DNA of 64,000 bases from Oscheius sp. JU75 (GCA_037178855.1 JASJZC010000005.1:6448001-6512000), one strand, 5' to 3'; shown: positions 36,776 through 50,710, numbered from the stretch's first letter. Program-made: numbers and translations. Notes: generated by a model not told the origin, from the letters alone.

Positions 36776-38755
36776 CTATCGTAACCCTGCCTTGCGGTGC
36801 GCGAGCCGATTGGGTATCATTCGCACGTCCGACCGACCTGTCTGGGTGTCTTCTCTATTGAAAGCCCTTTCTTCCGGATCGCTCGAATCCAATCGAAAGG
36901 CAAACCACCAAACAAGGGCTGCCGATATTGTGATTAGTCCGTTAGCTATCCACAGTGGTGCCTGTCCATAAAAGGTAAACATTTCACTAAAGCCCTCTTT
37001 GAAAATAAGTTCTGTCAACTTACGTGGCGTATAAAGGACCTACTATCATCACCAGATCTTCTAGAATAACGGCAAAACCCTGCATTAGACTCTGAAAATA
37101 AGATCAACTGGAATTGAAATCGACAAAACCTGGTCAATATTGGCCAGTATCTTTGAATATACAGTGTCCACAGAAATATGGATAATAGGCATCGAGAGTC
37201 CCAACACAAGCAGAGTGATTGTTATGAAAATCAGAGGTTTAGGTGCACTGGCTGTAGTACACCAAGAATAAGTAGCTGGATTGCAGCCTTTCCCAGTAGT
37301 AGCTGAATCAGTTTTTGTACCAGATTTGTTCGATATTCTCTCACCGTTGTAGACCGGAACGGGAGAACTAATCCCCGGCAGTGGATAAGTGCCAAAGTAC
37401 ATGAAGGCCATGATACTCACGGCGAAGAGGAACATAATCCTTGTCGGAACTCTAAACACGGCAATTATAGAAAATAGAAAATGGTTACTTTTTCGTTATG
37501 GAGGTACCCATAATCACGAAAGTTGTTCCGATTGAGAGCACACCACAGATAAGCATGCTGATCGAAGTAACAGTAACCTGGGTTTCTCCGCTCCAGGAAA
37601 AGACTGCCATGTTCAGAGGAGCGCTAACCCTGAAGATTTAAATGTTTAGACTGAGTTGGAGTGAGTACGAGGCAAGAGTTGACATAGTCAGTCCGACGAC
37701 CATTTTCTCCAGACAACAGACCGCGACCAGAAGCCAAGGAACATCCTCCTTTTTCAGTTTGATGATGGAGTCTTTGATCAAAGTGAGAGAGAAAGGAAGA
37801 GAAGTCTCGTCTTCCACTGAAATTGAGAGGCTCTTTCAGTAACCAAGATGAAAATACTACGCTTCGCAGTAGTCAACTTCTCTTCGAGGAAGCAAAGAAT
37901 GATTGTGATTGAAACGATATTCAAGAAGGTAGAGACCCAAACTGGGGCAGTGTACAGATTGAAATGAACGTTCGAGAAGAACGTGTAACCGGGGTATTTG
38001 ATCCAGGAGAAAGCGAGTTGTAAGGCTAAAGGCTTTGATATAGTCTTACTCCTAGTTTCATCCTACCAGGTCCAGCCACTAGGCTAGTTGTAGCCAGAGC
38101 AATCAGAGCAAAGGCTTTTGGTCGGTCAGCTCTGGAACTTATGGCTACTGCGTAGACTCGTAATACTGTAGCACTACCTAATGATCTACCTAATAAAATT
38201 CATGAACATTGTACTTACTACCGGCAACGGCAAATAAGATATAGCAGATCAGCATCAAATACCGCCGACCAGAGGGCAAAAATTCAACGCAGAGGTACAG
38301 TATGCATCCTAGAAAAGCGATGATCCGTCCAGCTACGAGGGGTGGTCTGAAATAGAAGGTGCTACTAGACTAAAATTTGCTGACCGAACAGTTTTTGTCT
38401 TATACGTCCAGAAAGAAAATATCAATGAAAATGTAATCTTTCCGATTTTGGAAGAAGAGGAGGCAAGGGCAAAAAAGTTGGCTGTAGCAAGAGGATCGAT
38501 CTGGAAAAAGTATGATTCTGGTAACTTCTCTTCGATTCTTACCTCACTCATATAAGGCCATTCACCCACCATAATGAGACCGCTCTCTATCATGCCCAAA
38601 AAGGAAAGTATCCCGACGAGTTTGACAGATTTCCAACAAGTTTCCACGTCTTTCGGTTCGTTTATGCTTAAATCCACCTTTTCCGGAATAGGCGGTTGCT
38701 CATCAGAACTTGGTGGAGGGGCAAAAATGTAAGCCTGCTCACAGAGAGCACTCAT
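36776..38755 (-). CDS. MFS transporter, MFSD8/CLN7-like, copy 1
   Basis: Twelve-helix major-facilitator protein resembling MFSD8/CLN7, the lysosomal-membrane transporter family. The start MSALCEQAYIFAPPPSSDEQ is a cytosolic, Pro-rich tail. TM1 is LVGILSFLGMIESGLIMVGE followed by WPYM, a motif characteristic of this family. IDPLATANFFALASSSSKIG spans TM2, then FWTYKTKTVR-PPLV (loop 2-3). Late in the protein come CNPATYSWCTT and IHISVDTVYSKILANIDQ. The C-terminal helix (LWIANGLITISAALVWWFAF) is followed by a long Arg-rich tail. Introns are mostly short. It is clearly paralogous to the + strand gene at 48540-50710, with matching motifs throughout. The transported substrate is not deducible. Confidence 0.87.
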
Positions 38756-39958
38756 TCTGAAAGGGAAAAGGTCAGGTGTGAATATGAGAAAGGGGAGAGG
38801 GAGATCAATTCATGGCGGAGAGAACTGGAAATGAACATGACTGAATAGAGTTGAATGAACTCAGACACGAGAAATCACACCAAAAGAGAGATAAGCAGGG
38901 AAGAAAACACAAATGTGACCGTCGGGATCAGGAAATCACATTGGGAATGTCGCGCTATTTGCCCCACGAGGACGAAGGTCGATCCATCCGCTCTCGCTCT
39001 CAATCAACCAATAATCTGCATGTACTGAACAAACACAGAACTGTTTTCGCCTGGAGTCAAACCTAAGGGATGGGCCGAGCGACAGGGATCCCGATCATAG
39101 AGATTGGTGGTCACATAGGTACAGAGACTTATTCTAACCCATAGAAAGCAGTTATTTTGAAAATTTTCAGGAAGTATTTCTACCGATAGCTAGGATGAAA
39201 AAGCCAACGTTGTGCAAACAATCGACGGATAAAAGAGGAAACGAGAGTTCTCTCAGGTCATCGTAGGCCACCTGGAGGATGGCTGACCCTTCAATCTCTC
39301 TCACGGCTGCCCATAGTTACGCGACTATTAGCGAGTCTCCAGCTGAGACAGACATCAAATAAGTTTGTTAATCACCGACGAAATAAACGTGATAGCGGAG
39401 AGTTCTCCGTTTTAAACGGACTAGTCTCTTGCACAAACTAGTCTGTTACTCATCATCACTATAAGTTCTGATTTGGTCCCTTCTTTATTGCGCTCACTGC
39501 TGATCTATTGGGCCCGGACAACAAACACAAACGAGACTTTTAAGCGGCTCTGATTCATGGAGTTCAACCTCAGCCCGATACTGATAAAGGGCAGGGTCAT
39601 GTTGTCATGGTCAAGCGGATGAATGTTTTGTGATTCAGAAAGGAATGTAAAATAGTACTAGCTTTAGACGCTTCGAGATTGAAGATTCGGGATTCGGGAT
39701 TCCAGAATTCTCAAATTTTGCATGTTCTGCCGGAAACTTGTACGATAGGAAGACATCTTCTTTCCTCTTACCACTCATTTTTTAGAGCACCGTTAGGTCA
39801 TCTTCGAGGACGCACTGAAGGACAGATGTTTCATACGGGATGCATGCTTCGACCGTTTTGCGGGAAGAACGACAGAGAGCATCCTTCTCTCTTATGAATG
39901 TCCTCCTTCCTAATGCATAGACTCTGAGGCTCCGTGATCATTCCCATCGTCTGAGGTC
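38756..39958. promoter_or_regulatory. divergent upstream region of MFS copy 1 and mec-17
   Basis: About 1.2 kb between divergent starts. No coding support. Contains a small tandem repeat of ATTCGGG at about 39687-39702. The touch-neuron regulation expected for mec-17 would be located here, but I identify no specific site with confidence. Confidence 0.35.
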
Positions 39959-41133
39959 ATGGAGGTTGCCGCTGACCTGCGTCCCATCCTGGGTCCCGCT
40001 CTCGTCCGTTTGGATCCCATGCGAGTCAAGCAGCTTCAGTACTTTCTGTAATCGTCTTCCTATCTGACTTGTGTTTCAGATCACCCGTCGTCTATCAGGC
40101 GATCGACGACTTGGCCAAACTGTCGTCGCAATGCATGCAGCTACGGGCACCTCTGACCTCGAGTGAGAAGCTCATCAACTCCGATACCATCCTTTACTTG
40201 AGCTGGGAATACAACGAGTCTGTCTTTTCTTGAAGATAAAGAGAACACTTTAGTGAGACCAACACCAGCAAACTTCTCGGATTCGCGAAAGTCGGACGCA
40301 AGAAGCTCTTCCTCTATGACGCTGATATGCAAACCTACGAAGGAGAGATCCTTTGTCTTCTGGACTTCTACGTCCACTACAGTGTCCAGAGAAACGGACA
40401 CGGAAGAGCCATTATCGATTACATGCTGAAGAACGAGCATGCCGAGCCGTATCAGGTAGACGGGTGAGCCAAAAAAGATAAATATTGGGTTTAGCTGGCT
40501 CTCGACAACCCGACAGTTACTCTTCTTGGCTTCATGAACAGATGCTACAATCTGAATAAGCCTGTCTGGCAGAACACCAACTTTGTCGTCTTTGAGGAGC
40601 TGTTCAAATCGGTTCTCGCTAATGGAACCAAGGACAGTGAGTATTCCCTATAGCGAAACGTATCTTCCAAATGAAAACCATGAATCCATTAGATTAGATC
40701 AGTTGTTCTTTTACGGAGCATCAAGCATACCTTTTGCTTCTGTGCTTCGTTGTCAAGGTTATACGACTTTCATAAGCAAAATATCGTGCCAAATAGTCCG
40801 AAAAACGTTCTTCAAAAAGTGGTGGACACCGCGAGATCATATAGAATGCAGCAAACAAAACACGTTGCAGCTCCTCCGGAAGGCTGGCGTCGACCTCAGA
40901 CTCCGCGAAGAATCGGAAACGGAGCTACTGACACTCGCTGGCTAGAACACGCGATTAGTGGACACCCAAGCAAGGTAGACGAGCAGACCGAACACTTCGA
41001 AAACCATTTTCAGGGGCATGCCATGGGAGCTCCTGTAGATGCTGATCAGACTCCAGAAGGCGCTTTGGCCAATCGGGCCCATCAAGCAAAGGCTAGAAAA
41101 GCCCACATCCTTAGCAGCAAACCACTTTGGTAG
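39959..41133 (+). CDS. mec-17: alpha-tubulin N-acetyltransferase (MEC-17/ATAT family)
   Basis: Acetylates Lys40 of alpha-tubulin inside microtubules, a mark of touch-receptor and ciliary microtubules. N-terminus [20 protein letters not shown] is the nematode MEC-17 start. The GNAT-like core has [20 protein letters not shown], then [18 protein letters not shown] with the conserved Cys and Asp of the catalytic site and the acetyl-CoA-binding Q-R-x-G-x-G-R loop. It continues through [18 protein letters not shown] and [13 protein letters not shown]. The tail [15 protein letters not shown] and the exact end [14 protein letters not shown] are also MEC-17-like. Five exons; the last intron (about 40639-40829) is long and ends AAAAAG. 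AATAAA at 41203. Everything needed for activity is present. Confidence 0.95.
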
Positions 41134-41579
41134 AATCTCTCGTATACTTTTCCTAGCTGACAATGTTTAATGCTCTCTCCTCTCTAATATGCTTGTGACA
41201 TGAATAAAGAATTCCGTACTTTTATATAACCGACATCCACCGATAAATATTAGGACAAAAAGAAAGATACCCAGGGAAAAATCACAAGAGGGCGGACACG
41301 GAAGGATATTATCCCGAGGGCAGTCTCTCTGGTATTCGTGAACAAGATGGGGGAGTAAAAAACGGGTCTATATCACAAAGAAGGCCCGATTGACAGTGTA
41401 CAAGTCATCGAAAAGGAGAAGGGTGCAAATTTGCAGCCACACAAGCCCGGTTAGGTAAAGAGAATACGAGAAGGGTGGATAAGTTATTTAAACACATAAA
41501 ATTAATACTAAAACATGTACATGTGGGAGGCGTTGAAGGTAGCTAGCAGACAGCCGAGCGGTGAAGATGCAGAAGGTGC
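41134..41579. other. convergent 3' intergenic region
   Basis: About 450 bases between the ends of mec-17 and the Arf gene. It contains their 3' UTRs; nothing else recognised. Confidence 0.4.
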
Positions 41580-42797
<1,218 letters not shown>

Positions 42798-43406
42798 CTT
42801 AGTACTTCTGTAGATTCAACACCTGAAACGTAAACATGTTGATCGCAAAGCTTTATCAAAAGTAAAGTTGATGTATCAAGCTGAGAAATTTTTACGGTAA
42901 TGTTACTTGGTAAATAGCGAAAATTCAAACGTCACAAAAAGAGGTGGAGAGGCAAATGGAAGTAAAATATGAGCAAAACAAGAGAAAATGAGGCAGCCAC
43001 CTTGATGACCAACCAACACGTGTAAATTCGATGGCGGGGATCGTAGCGGGACCCGTGCCTACAGTCCTTTGAGTTTTTTTGAGAAAAGGGGCAATTTTCT
43101 CAGAGGCCAAAAAAACTGGAAAGAGCAAAATTCAGCTTGCTGCGGTTGTCAGTCTGGCGGGAAAATTGACAAGAAGAAATGGATCAAAATAGCGACTAGT
43201 AGGAATGAAGACAAAGCAGATCAAACTCGGGATGTTTTGAAAATGAAAAAAAACGTTTTGTCGTGACAGGACGCACGGTGTCTTGAAACGAGTTTAAAAG
43301 ATAAACACCGTTAGTTTTCCTACTTTTGGGTCTTCTCATTTTTTCGTTTCATGTAGACTTCTAACATATTTTCGTGAAAACTCGTAAACTTTTTCTACTT
43401 CAGATC
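42798..43406. promoter_or_regulatory. divergent intergenic region, Arf / pseudokinase
   Basis: About 610 bases between divergent starts. A 65-codon open frame at 43069-43266 is Lys-rich but has no recognisable features. The acceptor TTCTACTTCAG sits 3 bases before the downstream ATG, consistent with trans-splicing. Confidence 0.4.
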
Positions 43407-45568
43407 ATGCCACTAGCCAAAAGGAAGACCAAGTCGACCGCCAAACAAGAGCCGAAGCGATCAGCTGTCAAGAAGTCTAAACCATCGGTTATGAAGAAGT
43501 CCAAGCCGGTGAAAACGAAGTCCAAGTCGTCAATTTCAAGAAAATCCAAGCCGTTGATTATAAAGAAGTCCAAGCCGGTGATTCCAACGATGCTTAACCC
43601 CGCGATTTTAAAGAAGACCAAGCCGTCAGCTCCGACAATGTCCACACCATCGCCTGTGGAGAAGACTAAGGTTCCAGCTCAAGGAAGGCTTACGCTGTCA
43701 GCTGTAACGAGATCTAAAACACTGGCCGTGCAGACGACCAAACCGTTAACGAATGAGAAGCCAAAGCCTGTTTATATATTTTCGGAAATGTCGACCGGCG
43801 AAGAGTCTGAGCTATCGATCATTGAGAGGCCAAAGACATCGGTTAGCAAGAAACTTTCAGTTAGCAAGAAGACCACACCCACGATCAACAAAAATCTGTC
43901 GGCGAGAAAGAAGTCCAGACCCTTGGCTGATGCTGACGATGTGATCCTAACGACCAAGGCAGATTTCAATTTCGATATTAAGAATACGGGCCTTTTCATG
44001 CAGAAATGGATCGTAAGTTGCGTTTTCTTCGCTCCTCTTGATCTCCGGTTTCCAGCTGCTCGACAAAATTCCTATAATACCTCACTCTTCGCCCGTCTAT
44101 CGAGTTGTGACCAAAGACGGAATTTACGGAGATCTGCGCTGCTTCACGAAGGAGGAACATCCTCGACTCAACATGGAACTCATGTGCCTGGACAAGGTGT
44201 CTTACCTTCGTTCCTTAGTAACTATACGTTTCATTTAGATGGAAAAACAAGGCAACGGTCACATGTTTCGCAAAGTCTGCGAGATGAGAATGGTCAACAG
44301 CGAAAAAGACGGATTTATGACTTATGTGGTCACTTATCACAGACCGGGAATTCCATTGTCTAACATTAGTTCTAATACGAAAATTCTCGATGCCGCAAGT
44401 GGAACGAGGTTTGGTGTCGAGATGATCGAGGTACTTTTCGATGTTTTCTCTCCAATTCGACTGATTCAGATTGTGGAGAATCTTGCGAAGGCCAAGATCC
44501 TGATGAAGGATATAAGCCCGGATTATTTCGTCATTGATCAGTACAGCTCGAAGCTCTTCCTCTCTAATGCCTCCAGTCTAATCGGAAATGCGGAAAGGTT
44601 CAATATTAACAAGAACTTCGCCTTTCCCTCGTGGAAAGGTTCATTTGAACACGCACCGTTGAGATGGCATATGGAACCAGGTAGCTCTTTTTTTTGGGTT
44701 CACCAATGAATTAGCTCTTCAGGTGCACCTTTGACGGAAGGAGACGTGGTTGAAAGCGCCTTCTACGTCTTCTTGGACATGATTGGAAAACTGCCCTGGA
44801 AGTCCTGTGAAATGATCGACATCGTTGACAAGAAGCAGAAGTTGAATACGTCCGATATGAATCTGCTGAGAACTTCCGAGCTGCCTCCATCGTTAGTTTT
44901 CTTCCCATTTAGGTATTAAACTAATGTTCAGCTTAATCACGTGCATGATGATTATCCGTCGTGGTCAAATGCTAGATGTCTGCCGTACTAAAGACGCATC
45001 GAGTAGCACCATTCTTCTTCACAAATTCAGAGAGCATGGTATCAATGGAAAACCGGTCCCGACAGCTGCTATGGTATGTCTCTTGTCTTGTTCCTCGAAA
45101 AAAAATACGTTCAGATAGAATACGGAGCGATTTACACGGCCATGCGCACCTTCGGCGGTATTGGAAATGCGTTTGCGAACCTTCCTCTGCCGGCCTTCTT
45201 GACGAAGCCGCCTCCTGATCCGACCAGAGCTGCCCTAATGGAACAGCTGATGCGTCAGAAGCTGGAACGAGATGCTCTCATTATAGAAATTCAGGCCTTG
45301 CATAAAATTGTCAATGCTAGGTATAATAACTTTTCAACGAGATAATATAACAGTTTCCAGACATATTCATACCAAGCAGCTGGAAGCCGAAGTGAAAAAC
45401 AACGAGCGCTTCATTGCGAAATACGTCTACCAGGCGGAGGACATTCGCGAATTGAAGTTTGATCCACATGCTGCTCCTATGGAGGAGACGACAAATCTGA
45501 TGTGTCCAGCTGCCGTAATGGATGAGCCTCCTTGTTTTGGACACGAATACACTCTCCAGGAGCTCTAA
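43407..45568 (+). CDS. CK1-family pseudokinase with basic repeat N-terminus
   Basis: About 620 residues. Residues 1-150 form a low-complexity tail with repeated KKSKP-type units (for example VKKSKPSVMKKSKP), followed by a Ser/Lys-rich linker. From about residue 180 the sequence resembles the worm-expanded casein kinase 1/TTBKL group: LLDKIPIIPHSSPVYRVV, a MELMCLDKMEKQGNGHMFRK segment, KILMKDISPDYFVID at the catalytic loop, and MIGKLPWKS (the CK1 GxLPW block). The catalytic loop keeps Asp (KDISPD), but the following Asn is Tyr. There is no DFG (LFLSNASS instead), no glycine-rich loop, and no clear ATP-binding Lys, so phosphotransfer is unlikely. Seven short introns are inferred. The next gene starts about 155 bases downstream. 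Confidence 0.75.
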
Positions 45569-45722
45569 ATCAACTTTTGTTATGTTCTTCATTCCTTTTT
45601 GCCTCAATCTTGTTAGTTCGACATTAAACTTGTTTTCTCTATCTTTTCCTCACTTTATTATTGGCTCTAGCCATGTCTATTTGCTGCCGATTATTAGTTC
45701 GTTATTCGTCAAATCAGAACAG

Positions 45723-47295
45723 ATGGCTTCCATTGAAGAAACAGAGACGAAGCGCGACATACGGACAAGACTGAAAAGAAAACCATTCGCCGGTTTGTGC
45801 TGTTTTTGGCTGAGTAAAACCGCTCATTTGAAGGAATTGGAGAGGCGGACGTAGTCGGATACTTTCCCCATCAAAAAGTTCCGAGTCATGTAACGATCCG
45901 CGAGCATAAAGTCGACTCTCGCATCGTCTATTCCGTCAAAACCGAAGTTTTGTGATTTCTTACCAGTTAATCAACACATTTAGCCCAAATCAGACTGCGT
46001 TGTGGAACTCGGAACCGAAATGAGCAGCCTTGACAATGGGTTTGATTATGCGGTAGTGGCTGTGAACAAGAATACAGGAGAGACCCAATGGAGACCGGCC
46101 AAAATGTTCAAGTTTGAGGGCAGGTTCGGCGATAATCCGGAGTCTATTATTGGAATCAAGTCAGTTTAATCTTACTATGCCAAGTGGCTTGAGACCGATC
46201 TATACTCTGACAAATGACTTTCAGAAGACCTGACGCTGTCGACTATTCCGCGAACAACACCATCACAATGGATTCGTGGGCTATGAAGCGACATCAATTG
46301 ACGGAAAGTTTCGGTTCCTCCATGAAGAAGAAGATTCAAGACGCGGCTTATAGAAGATCCGTCAACGAGGTCAACTTCTTTCCCTATCATCTAATCGCTT
46401 GAATTACAGAGTGTCCTCGATGAGATGGTCAAGACGAGTTTCGCTTCTGATACTGTCATCAAGGGCAAAACTGAAGCCAAACTCGAGGATATCACCCTCG
46501 TTCAGCATGCCGACTCGTCCATTTTGCCGCCAGCTGTACAGGCTGAACTGCCGAAGGATATCTATCCGGTGGAGATGTTCGTTTCTCCGGAATATGCCGA
46601 ACAGATGAGAGAGAAGGCGGAATGGAGAATCAAGATGCCCAAGGCTGAACTCCTGGAAAGTGGTTAGTCTTTAGTCAGTTAATTTGCGAAAATAAGTCTC
46701 AGGGTGGTCCGATATCGTATTCAAGTCGTGTCCTGACTACTTTAGCTACTTTGGCGCTAAGGCAGTCGGCTTCGAACTTCTTGCTTTCCAAGTCTACGTT
46801 CTCGGGGTATGTGCTCCTTCGTTTTTTGATCATTCCCATTTTCAGAAAATGTCAAAGAACAAGTCGATCGTTATGAGTGATATGGACAACGCTCCGTTCG
46901 ACCTGGCCGTTGTTCAAAAGGTCCAAGTCGAGTACATGCGTTAGTTACTCTCTTTTTCACCTAGATTCAATACTTCAGCCAAGGAGGTCGACCGTGGAGT
47001 GTCAGGTAAAGCCATCCGTCGAATGATCTTCAGTTCCGAAGAGAAACAGCGTCTGGCTGCCTATACTCTAGCTTTGGCTCTAACCCTCAGTCCCGGCTGT
47101 GCTCTACCCGTTTCTCTCTGGGAAGGCGCCCTCGGAATGCCTCCGAAACAGTGCGAAAAACTCCTTATTGCCCTCGGTTGCTCCTTGTCCTTCTGCAGCA
47201 TGGAGGAGTCACTGCGCACAGGTTCGCTTCAATCAGCTCGACTCTTGCGCCCTCCAGAGCTGAACAAAAAAACTCCGAGAAAGATTCGTCGCTGA
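45723..47295 (+). CDS. RNA polymerase I subunit RPA49 (POLR1E-like)
   Basis: Nucleolar subunit of RNA polymerase I that helps transcription initiation and elongation of rDNA. The early region (TIREHKVDSRIVYSVKTE, then VELGTEMSSLDNGFDYAVVA) fits the RPA49 dimerisation half. The middle has NNTITMDSWAMKRHQLTESF. The C-terminal winged-helix part has IRRMIFSSEEKQRLAAYTLA and LGMPPKQCEKLLIALGCS, the most diagnostic block. The protein ends in a basic tail (NKKTPRKIRR). About eight short introns; all junctions stay in frame. The start MASIEETETKRDIRT lies right behind a CAG acceptor-like site, about 155 bases after the pseudokinase, so the two may form an operon. Confidence 0.82.
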
Positions 47296-48539
47296 TTTTC
47301 CCATTAGATTTGATATTCCTGGTAACGTTAAAACATGTTTTGTTGAAATCAATGAATAGGTTCTTTTTAGATGATCCAGATCAATTTTTGGTTCCGGTGT
47401 AATAATTGACGTCGATCTTCTGTGCGCGACTGACCCGTTCGACGTGTTTTTCCTCGCCAAAAAGACGTCCTTCACGCTATTGTTCGCCGCCTGATTCACG
47501 CGATTCAAATCCGACCTGCTTCTTGACACAAATCACAAGTCGCTGTCAAATTTGGCGAGTGGGATGGGGCATGTCCTCCTCCGCTGCAACCTGTGTCAAT
47601 AGGTTCCATCTTACTTCAATTCGGCTCCTCTAACAGCCATCTTTGGCATAAAAGCTCTCCCTTGGCGACGTGTCGCCAGGTGATTCAAGAACTTCCGAGA
47701 TGCAGCTGTCAGCATAGGCATTCTTTAATGTTTTTGCTGTATCAGGAAGTGCAATTTGTTGAACCCAGTTAGCCCGAGTAATCCTATTTCAAAACTAGTT
47801 CGTCTGATCTCACGCTACTTTCTCTTTTATTTTTTTTTGTGCGTGGTACGAGATATTTCTAAATGTTTTATTTGGACAGCTTCTTTTGATAGTTTTGTGC
47901 TTATTTGTCGCTTGATTGTCAGCAAAAACAACGAATGTTATCTACTTGTTTTGACATTCAGAAGCATTAGTATCTTATTTTTCGACGGGTCATGTCAAAG
48001 TGGCTCACATATTGGTTAGCAACATGTTGCTTCTATTTTTTTTTTAACAACAAGCATCTTTGGACGAACTGAGTGCGAACGACGCCGTTTCAAGGTCAAA
48101 CTGCAGTAGTAATGTGGCCAACTTCTTTTCTCACTAAAACGGTTTTGCAGATGAGCACTGACTCATTGCCAGCGTTCCTTTCCCTCATTTCCATAATTCC
48201 CAGCTCGAAGTTTATGAGTCAGACCCTGTTGGGACATAAATAGACCAATAGTAACGCAACTTCTGTTTGACTGGTCTCCTGTCGACAAATAGCGCGATGG
48301 TCATTCGGCTCTCCTTCAAAGGAAACGTCGTTCTGGTTCGTTTCGTATCTTCGTTTTGAGTTTCATTGGTGGTTTGAATCTGAACTTTGAACCAATCTGT
48401 AATGGATAATCGAGAGATACTCATCCTCTTTTTATTGTTCTTTTTTGGACGCAACAATTGATTCAATCTCCACCCTCTCTCTGAAAATCCTGTTTCCTCT
48501 CGGCCAAGTTCACACAATAACAACCAGTCACAATTATAG
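47296..48539. other. intergenic region with unexplained open frames
   Basis: About 1.2 kb after RPA49. Around 47400-47760 on + there are protein-like stretches in two frames (IDVDLLCATDPFDVFFLAKK, then VAVKFGEWDGACPPPLQPVS) with an intervening stop. They could be an unmodelled gene or remnant, but I cannot join them convincingly. The remainder is A/T-rich and holds nothing recognised. Confidence 0.3.
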
Positions 48540-50710
48540 ATGAAATCCGCCAAAAGACTCGACAGTATTCCCTCGGAAGTCTTCGACGAATTCTCCTTGG
48601 AACCTCCACTTTCTCCCGGAAGGATTGGTAATGTTATTTTAGCATTTTGTAACAAAAATGTTCAGTGTCAATTAAGAGGAAGCAATCCATGACAGAAGAA
48701 ACTGACTGGAGGTCGGTCAAAGTTGCCGGAGTAGTCTTTTTTCTCTCCATGCTGGAGAATACCGTCGTCGGGATGGGAGAATGGCCCTACATGCACCAGG
48801 TTTGTCTATTGAAGTATCTATCTGGAGTTTTTTTTGCTCAGGTCGTGAAAGTAAATTTTATCCAGTCGAAATAGCCAAGTCTTGTTGCGCGTGATCGGCC
48901 TATTCCAACTGCCGATCATAGCCTCAAAATATCTTGACCGTTGGTTTCCGCCCTCACGGAATGTTCAAACATATTAGGTAATCGCGATTAGCAGTAGTGT
49001 TTACTCAGGGCGGAAACATAGGGAGTCGTACACAACTGTTACGATCTACAGTGAATGATACATTCTAGATAGACGCCAATGCTACGGCAGCATTCTTCGG
49101 AACAGCTTCGGCGGTATCAAAAGTGGGAAAGATCATATTTGCTCTGGTCTTCTCGTACTGGACTTATAGAACGAAGACTGTCAGGTGTGGTCCAACAAAT
49201 AACAAAGAGACTATCCTCTAGACCTCCCCTGATTGCTGGCCGCTTGATTGCATTCGTAGGATGTCTTCTCTATCTCTCAGTCGAGTTCCTCCCGACAGGA
49301 AGAAGGTATCTGATGATGTGTTGCTATCTCCTTTTCGGAATTGCTAGCAGTGAGTCTTTGAATCCGATTCGTTGAAGAAGAAAGCAACTTTCAGGTAGTT
49401 CAGCTGTTCTGCGAGTCTATTTGGTCGCCGTTAGTACAGCTCAGGACCGATCAAGAGCGTTCGCTACTGTGGCTTTGGCGGTAACACTTTCCATTGTTGC
49501 TGGACCTGGTTTGTTTGAACCCAAATTGTCCAAACTCAAGAGTTTCAGTAACGCAACTAGCCTTTTCTGGAATCAAGTATCCGGGAGCCACAATACTTCC
49601 TCACATCCATTTCCATCTCTACTCTGCTCCTATCTGGATCGCGACCTTCGTCAACTTTGCTTCAATCGCCGTGGTTGTCACACTACTCGAAGAAAAACTT
49701 CTATCCTCCAAACCAACTAAAAAGGAGGATGAAGAAGACGAGTCAGTCTTCTCGTTGGAAGGCTTCAAACAGAAACTGGCACTTTTGCGGAAATCAGACA
49801 TTGCCTGGGGCTTAGTTCTTCTTTGTTGCATGGAGAAGGTGGTCACAGGCATCACTCCTTCAACTCTCATGACGTGAGAGAGATTGTATAAAGAAGAAGA
49901 TATGTATTCAGGGTGGGATCACCATTGAAGATGGCAGTGTTCGGATGGGATGGTCAAAAGACAGTGAGAATTACTTCCATCACTATGGCTATCAGCGGAA
50001 TTATGGCTATTTTGGTAGCTGCAGTCTTCATGGGATCGAGATTCACCAAATTGTGAGTTTCTCCTTTATTCTATTAATGTTTCTTCAAACAAGGGTCTCC
50101 GTAAGTAGGAAATAATCTGCGATCTCTAGCGTTTTCTAACAGTTTGAGAAATGTGTAAAGTTCAGAGTGCCAGCGAGAATCTCCTTCTTGTTCGCCATCA
50201 CGATCTCAATCTTCTTCTACATTGGAACTTCGCCTCTTCCTGGTCTTAACCAGCCTCTTCCTGCCTACAACGGTACATCGTTTTAAAGTCAATTGGAACT
50301 CAAACACGTTTCAGCGACCACCGGAGATGGCTGCAATCCCTCAGCTTACAGTTGGTGCACTACAGCGGAAGGTCCTCATCCTCTGATCTACATCTTGGTC
50401 TCGGTCTGTGTTCTCGGCATTGCCATGCCAATCGTTCACATTTCCCTGGATACGGTTTATTCCAAAGTTCTCCAAAACATCGACCAAAGTTTGATGCAGG
50501 GACTGATCGTTGCCTTCGAGGACATAATAATGATCATCGGGCCTGTTTACTCATCGTCAGTTTGTTTGGTAGTCAAATTGAAAAGGGCTTTTCAGGAATG
50601 TTTTCACTCGATTCGGTCAGACACCACTATGGATTGCGAACGGCTGTGTGACTCTTCTCGGTGCCTTGGCATGGCTACTTCACTTACGAAAACTCAAGTG
50701 GTACAATTGA
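48540..50710 (+). CDS. MFS transporter, MFSD8/CLN7-like, copy 2
   Basis: Paralogue of the gene at 36776-38755. The cytosolic start MKSAKRLDSIPSEVFDEFS leads to TM1 (VAGVVFFLSMLENTVVGMGE) followed by WPYM. Further blocks are IDANATAAFFGTASAVSKVG, YWTYRTKTVR-PPLIAGRL, LPTGRRYLMMCCYLLFGIAS, a charged loop KKEDEEDESVF, and DIAWGLVLLCCMEKVVTGIT. The protein continues with CNPSAYSWCTT, VHISLDTVYSKVLQNIDQ, and a last helix LWIANGCVTLLGALAWLL. It ends LRKLKWYN. The intron after WPYMHQ (about 48801-49069) is long for the window; the rest are short. It is probably an endolysosomal transporter; substrate unknown. Compared with copy 1 it lacks the long basic C-terminal tail. Confidence 0.87.

Noticed and set aside
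48212-48655. 147-codon minus-strand open frame overlapping the start of MFS copy 2
   Set aside because: The plus strand here encodes the conserved N-terminus of the transporter; the minus frame is a shadow.
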